Positions 46,523 through 58,553 are shown, numbered from the stretch's first letter. The stretch is 64,000 nucleotides of DNA from Prochlorococcus sp. AG-347-I19 (GCA_003279105.1 QCBO01000005.1:1-64000); one strand, 5' to 3'. Made by a program: numbers and translations. The notes: generated by a model from the letters alone, not told the origin.

Positions 46523-48106
46523 TTATTTTCGCCAATCATTAATATTAATATCTGGGAAAACTTTATCTTCTTCCTCAATATCTTCAAGAAATTTTGTATT
46601 AATATTGGAATGATTTTTAATCATTTCAACTATTTTCCAGAACCTGAACAAATGTCTTTCTATCCTTTCTTTTGCAAGTTCAGTTGTAGTTCCAGCTCTT
46701 AGTATGAAACTCCAATCAGAGGATTCAGAAAGAAGTAATTCTCTTGCTGCTTGCTTGATAAGTCTTAGAGATAGTTCATTATTAAAATTTTTGGAACATA
46801 AATCAACAAAAGTTGAGCCGGCTTTAGTTATTTCCGGAACAATCCACGCATTTGCATCATTAATCCAATAGTCATGATAACCTCCTTGTCCCCAACTTGA
46901 TGGAGATGGATCGCAAATCTGAAGATTTGGCTTTTGAATTAGGAATTCTTTTAAATTTGTAAGCTTAATTGAATATTTACTGGAGTTTTTTAAAATATTT
47001 TCTATAAAAAAAGGTCCCTCATACCACCAATGACCAAATAACTCTGCATCAAATGGAGCTACCAATAAGGGCTTAAAGGAAGAGGATAATGTTAATTTTT
47101 CTAATTGTTTGGATCTCGCGAGAAGATAAGAATCAGCATGTTCTGCAACCTTCTTTTTGGCTTCATTTTCTAAGTAAAACGCCTTTTCACCTAATGGTAA
47201 CTTATCATTTGTAATCTTATGAAACTTCAAACCCAAAGGTCTTTTAGTAGAGATACCTTTTTTTTGGAGTTTGGAGATAGGTAATTCCCATCCCAAATCT
47301 TTATGAAATTCCCTATAATTTTCGTCTCCCGGGAATCCGTCCTTTGCAGACCAAACAGGTAAAGTCGACTCACTATCTCTTCCAAAGAAGGCAACTCCTT
47401 TTTTCGAGCATATTGGAGCGTACACACCATACCTAGGCCTTGGTGTAGCGTTTAGAATACCGTGACCATCTAAGATTGCATATCTAATTCCGGAATTAAA
47501 TAACATTTCATCTAAATTCTCATAATATGCACATTCAGGCAGCCAAATACCTAAAGGCTTAGTTTTAAAAATATTTTCATGGTTCCTAATGGCTGTATTG
47601 ATTTGTCCTTTAACTGTTTCTGGATTCTCCCTTAGAATTGGCAAATATCCGTGTGTAGCAGCACAAGTAAGAATATCCAAATTTCCAGAATTATTTAAAA
47701 CTCTAAACTTCTCAATTAAATTACCAGAACATTTTTGCCAATATGAGTATTTATCATTGAGATTATTCATTAAAAATGCAGAGGCATTTTTTTCTTCTTT
47801 TGGCAGTTCGTTTAAGAAATCATTTCTTGTTTCAATCCAGCTTGGGAATGTCTCTTGAATTTTTTTATTATTTAGAAGTGATAATAATGTTGGAGACAAA
47901 CTAATAGTAAGTTTGGTATTTAGAGGATTTTCATTTTTGGAAGATTCTATTGATTGAAGTAGTGGTATATAACATTCCAAAATTGCCTGAAATAACCAAT
48001 CCTCTTCTAAGGAGTTTTTTTCATTTTTTCTGACATAAGGTAGATGAGCATGTAATACTATCGCTAACTGGCCTAAAACATTATTTTTAGAGTATTGCCC
48101 ATTCAT
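46523..48106 (-). CDS. GH57-family glycoside hydrolase / 1,4-alpha-glucan branching enzyme-like
   Basis: LAIVLHAHLPYVRKNE; GIWLPECAYYENLDEML; PFDAELFGHWWYEGPFFIE. Confidence 0.92.
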   Translation of the reverse strand: MNGQYSKNNVLGQLAIVLHAHLPYVRKNEKNSLEEDWLFQAILECYIPLLQSIESSKNENPLNTKLTISLSPTLLSLLNNKKIQETFPSWIETRNDFLNELPKEEKNASAFLMNNLNDKYSYWQKCSGNLIEKFRVLNNSGNLDILTCAATHGYLPILRENPETVKGQINTAIRNHENIFKTKPLGIWLPECAYYENLDEMLFNSGIRYAILDGHGILNATPRPRYGVYAPICSKKGVAFFGRDSESTLPVWSAKDGFPGDENYREFHKDLGWELPISKLQKKGISTKRPLGLKFHKITNDKLPLGEKAFYLENEAKKKVAEHADSYLLARSKQLEKLTLSSSFKPLLVAPFDAELFGHWWYEGPFFIENILKNSSKYSIKLTNLKEFLIQKPNLQICDPSPSSWGQGGYHDYWINDANAWIVPEITKAGSTFVDLCSKNFNNELSLRLIKQAARELLLSESSDWSFILRAGTTTELAKERIERHLFRFWKIVEMIKNHSNINTKFLEDIEEEDKVFPDININDWRK

Positions 48107-48332
48107 ACTTTTTAAATTTATGCCAATAGTTCTATAAAAAATGGAAATTATTTTTTATAATAAAGGAGACTTTAATCCTAAAAGAATACTTTAAAAATTT
48201 AAGTATTTTATTTTTTTTTTCAGAATTTTAACCAATATTATTTAAGTTATAAACTTTCAGCAAATTATTATTGAATTAAATCTAGTCAAAATTTTTTAAT
48301 TAGCTTAAGATAAGTTTAAGTTATTCCATCTG

Positions 48333-49973
48333 ATGTCAAAAGATCCTGGAAGAATTTTGATATTTGATACAACTCTTCGAGATGGAGAGCAATCTCCTGG
48401 TGCAAGTTTAAATCTCGAAGAAAAACTTGCTATCGCTCATCAATTAGCAAGATTAGGGGTAGATGTTATTGAAGCTGGATTCCCTTTCGCAAGTCCGGGA
48501 GATTTTAAAGCTGTTAATAAAATTGCCAATTCAGTAGGGAAAGAAAATGGTCCAATAATATGTGGTTTAGCTAGAGCGTCTAAAGGAGATATAAAAGCAT
48601 GTTACGAAGCAGTAGGGCCAGCTCCCAAGAAAAGAATACATACTTTTATTGCTACAAGCGATATTCATCTTAAACATAAACTTAAAAAATCTAGAAAAGA
48701 TGTTCTTCAAATAGTTCCGGAAATGGTTAATTATGCAAAATCCTTTGTAGATGATATTGAGTTTTCTTGTGAAGATGCCTCAAGGAGTGATCCTGAATTT
48801 TTATACGAAGTTATTCAACTAGCAATTACCGCAGGAGCGACAACAATAAATATCCCTGATACTGTTGGATTTACAACTCCTAATGAATTTGGCAAACTAA
48901 TTGATGATATAAATAAAAATGTTCCAAATATTGATGAGGCAATACTCTCGGTTCATGGTCATAATGATTTGGGTTTAGCGGTAGCCAATTTTCTTGAGGC
49001 AGTAAAAAATGGAGCAAGACAACTAGAATGTACTATAAATGGAATTGGAGAAAGAGCTGGAAATGCCTCCCTAGAAGAATTAGTAATGGCACTTCATGTT
49101 AGGAAAAGTTTTTTTAATAGTTTTTTCAAAAGAAAACCAGATTTCCCAACTCCTCTTACGGCTATAAGAACAGAAGAAATAACAAAAACATCTAGACTTG
49201 TTTCTAACCTAACTGGAATGACTGTACAACCTAATAAAGCGATTGTAGGAGCTAATGCTTTTGCACATGAGTCAGGCATTCATCAGGATGGGGTTTTAAA
49301 AAATAGACTAACTTACGAAATTATCGATGCAAAAACTGTTGGTTTGAGTGACAACAAAATATCTTTAGGGAAACTTAGTGGAAGAAGTGCGGTAAGAGCA
49401 AGATTAGAAGAGATGGGATATGACTTGAGCCGAGAAGATTTAAATGACGCTTTTGCTCGCTTTAAGGACTTGGCTGATAGGAAAAGAGAAATTACAGATA
49501 GAGACTTGGAAGCTATTGTTAGTGAACAAGTTCAGCTCCCAGAAGCTAAATTTCAATTAAGTCTTGTACAAGTAAGTTGTGGTAACGCCTCTAAACCTAC
49601 TGCCACCATTTCGCTGCTAAACACCGAAGATAATAGTGTTGATACTGCAGTTTCAATAGGGACTGGGCCTGTTGATGCTGTATGCGAGGCTTTAAATAAA
49701 TTAGCTAAAGTCCCTAATGAATTAATTGAATTTTCTGTTAAGTCAGTAACAGAAGGAATTGATGCTTTGGGTGAAGTAACAATAAGAATAAGGAAAGATA
49801 ATAAAATATATTCTGGTCATTCTGCTGATACAGACGTTGTTGTTGCTGCAGCGAATGCTTACGTTAACGCTTTAAATAGACTTATATTTTCTGAGAAAAA
49901 AAGTTCAATTCATCCACAATTTGATAATCTAGAGAATTCTGATAATCAATTTCTACATAATCCTTCAAAATAA
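48333..49973 (+). CDS. leuA: 2-isopropylmalate synthase
   Basis: [34 protein letters not shown]-terminal LeuA allosteric domain. Confidence 0.97.
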   Translation: MSKDPGRILIFDTTLRDGEQSPGASLNLEEKLAIAHQLARLGVDVIEAGFPFASPGDFKAVNKIANSVGKENGPIICGLARASKGDIKACYEAVGPAPKKRIHTFIATSDIHLKHKLKKSRKDVLQIVPEMVNYAKSFVDDIEFSCEDASRSDPEFLYEVIQLAITAGATTINIPDTVGFTTPNEFGKLIDDINKNVPNIDEAILSVHGHNDLGLAVANFLEAVKNGARQLECTINGIGERAGNASLEELVMALHVRKSFFNSFFKRKPDFPTPLTAIRTEEITKTSRLVSNLTGMTVQPNKAIVGANAFAHESGIHQDGVLKNRLTYEIIDAKTVGLSDNKISLGKLSGRSAVRARLEEMGYDLSREDLNDAFARFKDLADRKREITDRDLEAIVSEQVQLPEAKFQLSLVQVSCGNASKPTATISLLNTEDNSVDTAVSIGTGPVDAVCEALNKLAKVPNELIEFSVKSVTEGIDALGEVTIRIRKDNKIYSGHSADTDVVVAAANAYVNALNRLIFSEKKSSIHPQFDNLENSDNQFLHNPSK

Positions 49974-50056
49974 ATTATTTTCTCAGGATTATTAAGTAGC
50001 ATTTATTTATAGTGTCTTAATATTGTAGATTAAACTAACAGTCAAAGCAGCAAATA

Positions 50057-50449
50057 ATGAGAGAAAGAGTATTTGGATATTGGTCACTTTCTTGGGTTGG
50101 CTTAATTGGCAACATAATTGCAATTCCAATAATCGCATTAATAATAAGTTATGGGCCTCCACTAAAAATTGCGAATATAACTCTTGCAATAAGTCTTGGA
50201 TGGCCTGCTGCAATTGTTGGAATAGTATCTTCAGCAGCTCTATTAGCAGAGAGAAAATGGGGAGTAACTTTAACTCTAGTATCTTTATCAATGGTTATTT
50301 CTGGTATGGGTCCTTATTCAGTTGTAAGGCTCATAACTCTTCAAGACATTTATGGAGTTGGTGGGTTTACTCTTTTAACAACATTATTAAGTACGCTAGC
50401 TCTTCTTTATTGGTGTAATCCGAAACATCGAAGAAGTATAAGGTTATAA
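50057..50449 (+). CDS. hypothetical membrane protein
   Basis: 130-aa ORF with four hydrophobic segments. Confidence 0.6.
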   Translation: MRERVFGYWSLSWVGLIGNIIAIPIIALIISYGPPLKIANITLAISLGWPAAIVGIVSSAALLAERKWGVTLTLVSLSMVISGMGPYSVVRLITLQDIYGVGGFTLLTTLLSTLALLYWCNPKHRRSIRL

Positions 50450-50458
50450 AATTGAAAA

Positions 50459-51931
50459 TCAAGAAAAAGTATTATTCTTACTAGTTGGATACTGAATTCT
50501 TCTGTGTCTAATTCTTTTCCATACATTCAAGAATGCCCTTTTTATAAGAAAAATTTCTCCTTTCGATAAATTACTATCATCTAATTGCCCATCTTTTTTA
50601 CGCGAGTAGATAATATTTGAAATTGTTTTCAAAGCTTCTTTATCAGATGCATTAATATCCATAGCTCTTAGTGCTGCTTCACATCCATCAGCAAGCATTA
50701 AAATAGCTGTTTCTTTGGACTGAGGAATAGGGCCTTTGTATCTAAAATAATATTCATTAATGTCGAGATTTTTTTCTTTAGCTTTTTGAAAAAAATATCC
50801 CATTTTAAGAGTACCTTGATGTTCAGGAATAAAATTAGCTATCAGCTTAGGTAGTCTATTTTTTCTTGCGAATTTCAATCCTTCATCAACATGAGCCTGT
50901 AATACTTCTGCACTTTTAATCGGATCATCCAATTCGTCATGCGGATTTTTTGAACCATCCTGATTTTCAATAAACCAATTAGGTGCATGTAATTTGCCAA
51001 CATCATGATATAACGCTCCAGTTTTAATAAGATCAATATCACCACCAATCATTCTTGTTGCTTCCTCTGCTAAACCACATATGAGTAAAGTATGCTCAAA
51101 AGTACCTGGAGCTTCTAGAGACAATCTTCTAATTAGAGGTTTCTCCTTATCAGCCAATTCCAGTAATCTTGCTTTAGTTAATAATCCGAAGATCGATTCA
51201 AAAATAGGAATAAATAAAATTGTAAAAAGCATAGCTATTGCCAAAAGCAAGGAATCGGAAAATATATTCCCATTAGCTAATACAAAATCTTGCTTATTAA
51301 TAAGAGATATTTTATCTTTACCTACTAATATCCATTGACTAAGGAACGATCCTATAGGGACAAAAATTGATAGTTGAAGTAATTGAGCTCTACTTCTTAT
51401 TCTTCCCCCAAGAAGAGATACTATTGATGCACAAACTAATAAAATAAAAAATAAATTATTATTGATAACAATATCTGGGTCAGGCCAAATAAGACTCGCT
51501 ATTGATACCCAAGCTAAAGCTGTTATGCTTCCCATTCCTTGAGATATTATTAATGCAGGTGGAATTATCATAGATAATGGACTTATGGTTGAAGCTAAGG
51601 CTAATTTCGTAACTTGCACTGCTAAAAGTAGAGAAATGATCAAGAAGATCTGTCTTGAAGAAATTGTGGGATTCTCTTTTTTTGAAACTAATATCAAAAC
51701 TCCGGAACTAATAAGTACTTCAGTAAAAGTCAAAAGCCAAGAAAAAATATCTGAAATATTTAAAGGCGAGATAAGAAGTAGTTTATAAGAAGAAATTATT
51801 GAAATTAAAATGCATACTAAAAAAATTATGAGATTATCTATTTTTGAAATTTTAATAGGTTGTTTTACTGGGACTTGACTTCGCCTCCACAGATAAAACA
51901 CTTTCTTTAAAGTAGTTATGATGTTTTGCAC
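50459..51931 (-). CDS. 7TM-HD phosphohydrolase (YqfF/PgpH-like)
   Basis: APGTFEHTLLICGLAEEATRMIGGD...GALYHDVGKLHAPNWFIENQ; IPEHQGT; LADGCEAALRA. Confidence 0.9.
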   Translation of the reverse strand: MQNIITTLKKVFYLWRRSQVPVKQPIKISKIDNLIIFLVCILISIISSYKLLLISPLNISDIFSWLLTFTEVLISSGVLILVSKKENPTISSRQIFLIISLLLAVQVTKLALASTISPLSMIIPPALIISQGMGSITALAWVSIASLIWPDPDIVINNNLFFILLVCASIVSLLGGRIRSRAQLLQLSIFVPIGSFLSQWILVGKDKISLINKQDFVLANGNIFSDSLLLAIAMLFTILFIPIFESIFGLLTKARLLELADKEKPLIRRLSLEAPGTFEHTLLICGLAEEATRMIGGDIDLIKTGALYHDVGKLHAPNWFIENQDGSKNPHDELDDPIKSAEVLQAHVDEGLKFARKNRLPKLIANFIPEHQGTLKMGYFFQKAKEKNLDINEYYFRYKGPIPQSKETAILMLADGCEAALRAMDINASDKEALKTISNIIYSRKKDGQLDDSNLSKGEIFLIKRAFLNVWKRIRHRRIQYPTSKNNTFS

Positions 51932-52005
51932 AGAATATAGATAAATCTATTTGAATAATTTAAAATTATAGGCATGCTAGGTGTAAAAAGGAGATGTTTT
52001 TCTAA

Positions 52006-52902
52006 ATGTCATTAAAATTAGACGGTAAAAAATTATCTCTTGAAATTGAAGAAAGATTAACTGACTATATCTCAAGTAATAAAAAAATTGCTGAAAGAGC
52101 TCCCGGTTTAGCTGTAATAAGAATAGGTGAAGACCCTGCTAGTGGTGTTTACGTTAAAAACAAGGAAAAAGCATGTTCAAGAATTGGAATAAAGAGCTTT
52201 ATTTTTCATCTAAAAGATAGCGTAGAGCAAAAAGAAGTTGAACAATTAATAATCAAACTTAATTCAGATAAAGATATTGATGGAATGTTACTTCAACTTC
52301 CCATCCCAAAGAAGTTTGACGAGCAAAAACTTATCAGCCATATTAATCCAAACAAAGATGTAGATGGACTAAATGAGATAAACATCGGGAAACTAGTAAA
52401 GAATGAGCCTGCGATGAGATCATGCACACCAGCTGGAATTATTAATTTATTAAGATCCCAAAATATTACAATTGAAGGTAAGAAAATTGTTGTCATTGGA
52501 CGAAGTTTACTTGTTGGGAAACCCCTATCGCTTATGTTGTTGAATTTAAATGGCACGGTAACAATTACTCACTCTAAAACACTAAATTTGAATAAAGTTT
52601 GTAGAGAAGCAGATATTCTAATTGCAGCTGCAGGAAAACCCAATCTTGTAGATTCAAGTTTTGTGAAAGAAGGAGCAGTAATTATTGATGTTGGAATACA
52701 TAGATTAAAAAGTTCTGATAAAAATCAAACCAGATTATGTGGCGATGTATTATTAGAAGATGTCATTTCTAAAGTATTTGCTTACACACCTGTGCCTGGA
52801 GGTGTTGGACCAATGACAGTAACAATGTTACTTGTAAATACTATTTTTAGCTGGCAAAAACAATTTAGATTATCATCAGCTCTTAATGACCTTTTGCCAT
52901 AA
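52006..52902 (+). CDS. folD: bifunctional methylenetetrahydrofolate dehydrogenase/cyclohydrolase
   Basis: [70 protein letters not shown]. Confidence 0.97.
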   Translation: MSLKLDGKKLSLEIEERLTDYISSNKKIAERAPGLAVIRIGEDPASGVYVKNKEKACSRIGIKSFIFHLKDSVEQKEVEQLIIKLNSDKDIDGMLLQLPIPKKFDEQKLISHINPNKDVDGLNEINIGKLVKNEPAMRSCTPAGIINLLRSQNITIEGKKIVVIGRSLLVGKPLSLMLLNLNGTVTITHSKTLNLNKVCREADILIAAAGKPNLVDSSFVKEGAVIIDVGIHRLKSSDKNQTRLCGDVLLEDVISKVFAYTPVPGGVGPMTVTMLLVNTIFSWQKQFRLSSALNDLLP

Positions 52903-52938
52903 ACTCCAAGATGAAAATTTTTCTACTGAAGGTATAAA

Positions 52939-53841
52939 ATGACTGAAGTTATAAATAGTATTCCTGATTTTGAAAAATATCTTAAAAACACAAAAAAGGT
53001 TGTAGAAGAAGCACTTGATTTTTCCTTGGGCCCAGAGAATCCAGAAATATTAAGAGAATCAATGAGATATTCCCTTTTAGCTGGAGGGAAAAGAATACGT
53101 CCAATTTTATGTTTAGCATCCTGCGCACTGGCTGGAGGAGAACCCTCTCTTGCAGTTCCTACTGCAGTGGCAATAGAAATGATCCATACAATGTCCTTGA
53201 TTCATGATGATCTGCCCGCTATGGATAATGATGACTTGAGGAGAGGCAGGCCAACAAATCATAAAGTATATGGAGATGCAATAGCTATTCTTGCAGGCGA
53301 TGCTTTATTAACCAGGGCCTTTGAAATGGTCTCTTTAAGGAGTCCAGGAGTCGATCCAAATAGATTATTAAATGTAGTTGGAGAATTATCCTTAGTTGCT
53401 GGTGCACCAGGCCTAGTCGGAGGACAAGTTGTTGATTTGGAATGCGAAGGGAAAGAAGTCGACCTTGAAACTCTCGAATATATTCATCTTCATAAGACTG
53501 GGGCATTATTAAAGGCCTGCGTAAGAACAGGAGCGATGATCGCGGGCGCTAACGAAAAACTATTACAAGCTCTAACAACATATGCAGAGGGAATTGGTTT
53601 AGCCTTTCAAATAATAGATGATATTCTTGATATAACTGCCAGCAGTGAAAAGCTTGGTAAAACTGCAGGTAAAGATCTTTTAGCCGACAAAACTACTTAC
53701 CCTAAATTACTCGGAATGAAGGAGTCAAAGAAAAGAGCATTTGATTTAGTTGAAAAAGCAAAAAAAGCAATTGAACCATGGGGTGAAGATGCAAAGTATT
53801 TAATATCGTTAGCTGACTTTATTACAAATAGAGAGAATTAA
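52939..53841 (+). CDS. crtE: geranylgeranyl diphosphate synthase
   Basis: [53 protein letters not shown]. Confidence 0.95.
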   Translation: MTEVINSIPDFEKYLKNTKKVVEEALDFSLGPENPEILRESMRYSLLAGGKRIRPILCLASCALAGGEPSLAVPTAVAIEMIHTMSLIHDDLPAMDNDDLRRGRPTNHKVYGDAIAILAGDALLTRAFEMVSLRSPGVDPNRLLNVVGELSLVAGAPGLVGGQVVDLECEGKEVDLETLEYIHLHKTGALLKACVRTGAMIAGANEKLLQALTTYAEGIGLAFQIIDDILDITASSEKLGKTAGKDLLADKTTYPKLLGMKESKKRAFDLVEKAKKAIEPWGEDAKYLISLADFITNREN

Positions 53842-53854
53842 TTAAACATAATCT

Positions 53855-54334
53855 ATGTCAGAGTTTTTTTCCTTTTTTAATAATTCAGTTCTTTTCTGGA
53901 GCTTGTTATCCTGTTTACTCGCTCAATTTCTTAAAATTGTTTTCAATTTTTTTTCAACTGGAGAGATAAGATTTGGAATTATTTTCGAGACAGGTGGTAT
54001 GCCTTCAAGTCATTCCGCACTAATAACTGGTGCTACATCAGGAATAGGTTATGAATTAGGATTTGATAGCTCTATATTCGCATTAGCAGTTGCTGTTGCA
54101 CTTATAGTTATGTATGACGCTAGTGGGGTTCGAAAATCAGCTGGGATTCAAGCTGTAGAGATTAATAAACTATCAAAAAAACTAGACCCCCAATCTGAAT
54201 TACGTTTAAAAGAAACCCTGGGTCATACAAAAATTGAGGTCATGGTGGGTAGTTTTTTAGGACCATTAATCACTTTGCCTGGAATGTTTTTTTTAGGTTC
54301 TCCTCTCAAAATATTTGATTTGATAATAAATTAA
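53855..54334 (+). CDS. DUF212 / acid phosphatase-haloperoxidase-related membrane protein
   Basis: GGMPSSHSALITGATSGIGYELGF; YDASGVRKSAGIQA; LKETLGHTKIEVMVGSFLG. Confidence 0.9.
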   Translation: MSEFFSFFNNSVLFWSLLSCLLAQFLKIVFNFFSTGEIRFGIIFETGGMPSSHSALITGATSGIGYELGFDSSIFALAVAVALIVMYDASGVRKSAGIQAVEINKLSKKLDPQSELRLKETLGHTKIEVMVGSFLGPLITLPGMFFLGSPLKIFDLIIN

Positions 54335-54339
54335 GAATT

Positions 54340-55722
54340 CTATGAAAAATTAATTTGTGTGGCATCTATAAAGTTTTTTGCGACTTTTGGAGAACTTGGC
54401 AAATGTAAGTGAATCCAACTTGCATGTAATTTTTCATCAAAAAAACCTTCATTTTTGTATTCGGTTTTCCAAGATTTAATTTTCCATGGGGAAGAAAGTT
54501 TCTTCTGATGCTCAGCTTTTCTTAAATCAAGTTCAGATATATTATTTTCAATTTCCCAATAATGAAATTCATGTCCTCTAATTAATTGATTTTGTCTAAT
54601 GATTGGAGTATCCTTTAAACCCTCAATGTATCTATAACCTACTGAAAGTTTACTTTTTTTTGATCTAAAAGGCAGGATGCCACTCATTTTATGATTATTA
54701 CCATTTTCATCTTTTATATATTCTCCTAAAATCATCATCCCTCCACACTCAGCATATATAAATCCATTTTTGCGGAATTTCTTTAACGAATTTAAACTTT
54801 TTGTAGAGTTACTTATATGATCAGCATATTTTTCAGGGAATCCCCCAGGAATAATTAAAGAAGAAGCCTCATTAGGTATTTCTTCATCATCATAAATACT
54901 CCATGAAATCAGTGGTATACCTATTTCACTCAAAAATTCCTTAGTTTCAGGATATTGAAAATGAAAGATTTTATCTTCTGCAATTGCGATAGTTTTACTT
55001 TTGTCTATTTTAAAATTTTTAAAATCGAAAGAATTAACTATTTTCTTTTTAGGAGATTTCAGAAATTTAATAAGAGAAAATACATCAAGATTTCTTTCGG
55101 CGAAATTTGCAAAATATTCAACATCAATTTCTTTTCCATTATCCATTGGAGATATCAAACCTAAATTAGATTTGTTTAAAGTTATTTTTGGATCAGATGG
55201 TAAAAAACCAAGAATTTCGATATCTTCATTTTCAAAAACTTCTTTAATTAATTTTTTATGTCTATCTGAATTAACGTTGTTAAATATAATTCCTGCTATT
55301 GACAACTCACTATCGAAATCTCTAAAACCTCGAATAGTCGCCAAAAGAGAAGCTACTTGACCTCTAGCATTTACAACAAAAATTATTGGAGCATTGAGAA
55401 GTTTAGAAATATTTGCCGTGCTGGAATAGGTTGTTGACCCTAGTCCATCAAACAGACCCATTGCTCCTTCAATTAACGAGAATTCATATTTCAAAGAATG
55501 TTTAAAATAACTTTCTTGAACCCATTCCTCACCACTTAAAAAAATATCTAAATTTCTACAAATAGGTTGGCCAATTGAGCTAAGCTGCTGTTGATCAAGA
55601 TAATCTGGGCCAACCTTGAAAGTTTGTATCTTTATACCTTTTGAGTACGCCCAACAAGATAACAAAAGAGATAATGTAGTTTTCCCGCTATCAGTTGAAG
55701 GAGAAGATATTACACAAGGCAT
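54340..55722 (-). CDS. cobB: cobyrinate a,c-diamide synthase
   Basis: CVISSPSTDSGKTTLSLLLSCWAYSKGIKIQTFKVGPDYLD; LIIPGGFPEKYAD; YAECGGMMILGEYI. Confidence 0.95.
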   Translation of the reverse strand: MPCVISSPSTDSGKTTLSLLLSCWAYSKGIKIQTFKVGPDYLDQQQLSSIGQPICRNLDIFLSGEEWVQESYFKHSLKYEFSLIEGAMGLFDGLGSTTYSSTANISKLLNAPIIFVVNARGQVASLLATIRGFRDFDSELSIAGIIFNNVNSDRHKKLIKEVFENEDIEILGFLPSDPKITLNKSNLGLISPMDNGKEIDVEYFANFAERNLDVFSLIKFLKSPKKKIVNSFDFKNFKIDKSKTIAIAEDKIFHFQYPETKEFLSEIGIPLISWSIYDDEEIPNEASSLIIPGGFPEKYADHISNSTKSLNSLKKFRKNGFIYAECGGMMILGEYIKDENGNNHKMSGILPFRSKKSKLSVGYRYIEGLKDTPIIRQNQLIRGHEFHYWEIENNISELDLRKAEHQKKLSSPWKIKSWKTEYKNEGFFDEKLHASWIHLHLPSSPKVAKNFIDATQINFS

Positions 55723-55725
55723 CTA

Positions 55726-57027
55726 TTAGTTATTCAAAACATTAAATATTTGAAGAGCTATTTTAATAGAATTTTCAAAAAGAGGACTGGTATTACCTCT
55801 ACTACTTGCCAATAATTTACTAACATCGAACTCTGATGTAGAAAAAGAATTTGGAACAACTTGTTCTATTAATTCCATATTAGCCATTCCCCCTGCTTCA
55901 AGTCTCATACATTCCACTGATTCACAGCCAAGTATTACACAAGTGTTATTTTTTTGTACCTCACTAATTTTTGAAATCAGCCTCAATCCAATAACTTGTC
56001 CCACATGAATACTTGGATTTCCCAAAGATAAGGGATTAATTGATGTAGAAATTATTTCACCATTAATTCTTTCAAAATCTATTTTTATTGATTCTGTATC
56101 CCTTTCAACTCTTAGGAAAGACCACCCAAGTTTATCGCTAATCCATGAAATCAAAAACAACGCTTGAATCATATGATCTCCTGCGATATCAATGTCAATA
56201 TCAGTAATATGATCTAAAATTGGTCTCCTCGAAGGCGGATCAAAAATCATTGCCAATGATTCCCTCCAATTTTTCAATCTAACCCAATTCAAATCATTAA
56301 TAGCTTTATTTGAATTATTTAATTGATCTAAAACTTTCAAACATCTTTGAGGCGATCCAAGAGCAGTATCAATTATTAACCTTAGACCATAATCAGTGAA
56401 ATATTCGAAGATTTCAGGCGACTCATCCAAGCTTCCATTCCACCACAACCAAGAAGGTAATTCATCAATAGATAATTCATCAATTATTTTTAATCCTTTA
56501 TTAGATATTGAGGCCGAGTCCCCCCTAATAACAACTAAATCGCCACATATAGGTTGCATAGCTGGGGAATCACTTAATGGACAGTAAGCGGATACGAAAG
56601 TTTTGATATCTGAATTTTTATTTAATGTTGGCGCTAGAGTTATTAATCTTCTTGGATTCAATGTACTTATCGTTGAATCAAAAAATTGTCCTCTAAAATC
56701 TTCAAAGTCTTTATTTGATAAATTTTCCTTCAACAAATTCAATAATTCTTCACTATTAAGTGAAGTAGTGATAGGAAGTCCTTGATCTAATATAAATTTT
56801 TTAGCAACTTCAATTATCTCTGGACTTAAATTCCCCGTAATTGGTCCATTTACTAATCCTTTTTGAACCAAACATTGTTCTAGCCAAGCAGGCTGCCAGA
56901 CCATTAATGTGAAAGTATTTGCTCCACTATTATCTTTATCTTCTGAAATCCATAATTTATTAAGGTAATTAGAAATTTCCTGATAAGGAAGCTCTAAAGG
57001 GGTTTGTAGAGTAAGTTGAGGTTTCAT
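55726..57027 (-). CDS. opcA: glucose-6-phosphate dehydrogenase assembly protein OpcA
   Basis: 433-aa ORF directly downstream of zwf; NNTCVILGCESVECMRLEAGGMANMELIEQVVP. Confidence 0.93.
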   Translation of the reverse strand: MKPQLTLQTPLELPYQEISNYLNKLWISEDKDNSGANTFTLMVWQPAWLEQCLVQKGLVNGPITGNLSPEIIEVAKKFILDQGLPITTSLNSEELLNLLKENLSNKDFEDFRGQFFDSTISTLNPRRLITLAPTLNKNSDIKTFVSAYCPLSDSPAMQPICGDLVVIRGDSASISNKGLKIIDELSIDELPSWLWWNGSLDESPEIFEYFTDYGLRLIIDTALGSPQRCLKVLDQLNNSNKAINDLNWVRLKNWRESLAMIFDPPSRRPILDHITDIDIDIAGDHMIQALFLISWISDKLGWSFLRVERDTESIKIDFERINGEIISTSINPLSLGNPSIHVGQVIGLRLISKISEVQKNNTCVILGCESVECMRLEAGGMANMELIEQVVPNSFSTSEFDVSKLLASSRGNTSPLFENSIKIALQIFNVLNN

Positions 57028-57029
57028 TT

Positions 57030-58553
57030 TTAGGGTCTACGCCAGAAAATATTATCTTTTGAAATTAATTGATCTGATTCAGGAGGGCCCCATGTCATAG
57101 ATTCATAATTATAAATGGGTAACTTCCAAGGAGAATTATCCATCAAATCTATTAATGGCGTATAAAGTTTCCATGCTGCCTCTACCTCATCACTTCGAGT
57201 AAATAATGTTGGGTCAGAAAGCATTGCATCCGCTAATAATCTTACATAGCCTTCATCTGAGGGTTCTCCAAATGATTCATCATAGGAAAATTCCATCTCA
57301 ACAGGTCTTGATTTCATTCCAGAACCTGGAGATTTTACTTCAAAATTGAAAGTAGCACCTTCATTTGGCTGAATTCTAAGAATAAGTTGATTTGGGGCAG
57401 GATTTATTATTGTTGATTCAAATAAATGAACAGGAACGTCTTTAAAAGTCAAGACTATTTCTCCAAGTCTTTTAGGTAGTCTTTTACCTGTTCTCAAATA
57501 AAAAGGAACGCCTTGCCAACGCCAGTTATCAACGAAAACTTTTGAAGCAATATAAGTTTCTGTTGTGCTATTACTATTAACACCATCTTCCTGCCTATAT
57601 CCTTTGAGCCGATTTGAAATATTCCCTCCCTCTCCATATTGACCTCTTATGCAACAATTCCACGGTTCATTTTCATCAGCAAGTTTAGAAGCTTGAAGAA
57701 CCTTAGCTTTTTCATTTCTTATTGCTTCTGGTTCAAATTTTCCAGGAGGTTCCATTGCAGTAACTGCAAGCATTTGAGTCATATGATTTTGAAGCATATC
57801 TCGTAAAGCACCAGAGCTTTCGTAATAGCCTGCTCTATCTTCAACACCAACTGTTTCAGATGAAGTAATTTGAACACTTGATATATAATTCCTGTTCCAG
57901 ATTGGTTCAAAAATAGTGTTAGCAAACCTCAAAACAAGAATATTCTGAACTGTCTCTTTACCTAAATAATGATCAATCCTATAAATCTGACTTTCTTCAG
58001 CGCAACTTTGAACGATCTTATTCAATTTTTTTGCACTTGAATAATCTCTTCCAAAAGGTTTTTCAATAACTAAACGACTTTTCTTAGGGTCATCTAAAAG
58101 ACCAGCTGCTTTAAGAGCTTTACATCCACTTGCATAGAAATTTGGAGATACTGATAAATAAAATGTTCTATTCCCATGAGTAGCTTGTGTTTTATCAATT
58201 TCATTTAATCTTCTAGAAAGCCTCACGACATGATCACTTTGTTGTAAGTCAACTGGTTCATAGAAAAGATAATTAGAGAATTGTTCCCACTCCCTTTCTT
58301 TACCAGATATTTGATTTGATAACTTTACTTTCATCTTTTCTCTAAACTCATTATCAGTCCAAGGTCTTCTCGCACAACCTACTATTCCAAATTCACTAGG
58401 AATTCTTCTTTGCAAGAAGAGCTCAAATAAGGCTGGTATTAATTTTCTATGAGTAAGGTCTCCACTAGCACCAAAAATTACTAAACATTGTGGAGATATG
58501 ACTCTTTCCTGCCGTAAACCTAATCTTAGAGGATTACTTAAAGTTGAAGGCAT
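57030..58553 (-). CDS. zwf: glucose-6-phosphate 1-dehydrogenase
   Basis: VIFGASGDLTHRKLIPALF; RLVIEKPFGRD; YRIDHYLGKETVQNI. Confidence 0.97.
   Translation of the reverse strand: MPSTLSNPLRLGLRQERVISPQCLVIFGASGDLTHRKLIPALFELFLQRRIPSEFGIVGCARRPWTDNEFREKMKVKLSNQISGKEREWEQFSNYLFYEPVDLQQSDHVVRLSRRLNEIDKTQATHGNRTFYLSVSPNFYASGCKALKAAGLLDDPKKSRLVIEKPFGRDYSSAKKLNKIVQSCAEESQIYRIDHYLGKETVQNILVLRFANTIFEPIWNRNYISSVQITSSETVGVEDRAGYYESSGALRDMLQNHMTQMLAVTAMEPPGKFEPEAIRNEKAKVLQASKLADENEPWNCCIRGQYGEGGNISNRLKGYRQEDGVNSNSTTETYIASKVFVDNWRWQGVPFYLRTGKRLPKRLGEIVLTFKDVPVHLFESTIINPAPNQLILRIQPNEGATFNFEVKSPGSGMKSRPVEMEFSYDESFGEPSDEGYVRLLADAMLSDPTLFTRSDEVEAAWKLYTPLIDLMDNSPWKLPIYNYESMTWGPPESDQLISKDNIFWRRP

Noticed and set aside
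50080-50418. 112-aa plus ORF (Asn/Ser/Trp-rich) overlapping 50057-50449
   Set aside because: Alternate-frame artefact of a TM protein gene; the 50057 frame gives a normal membrane protein.
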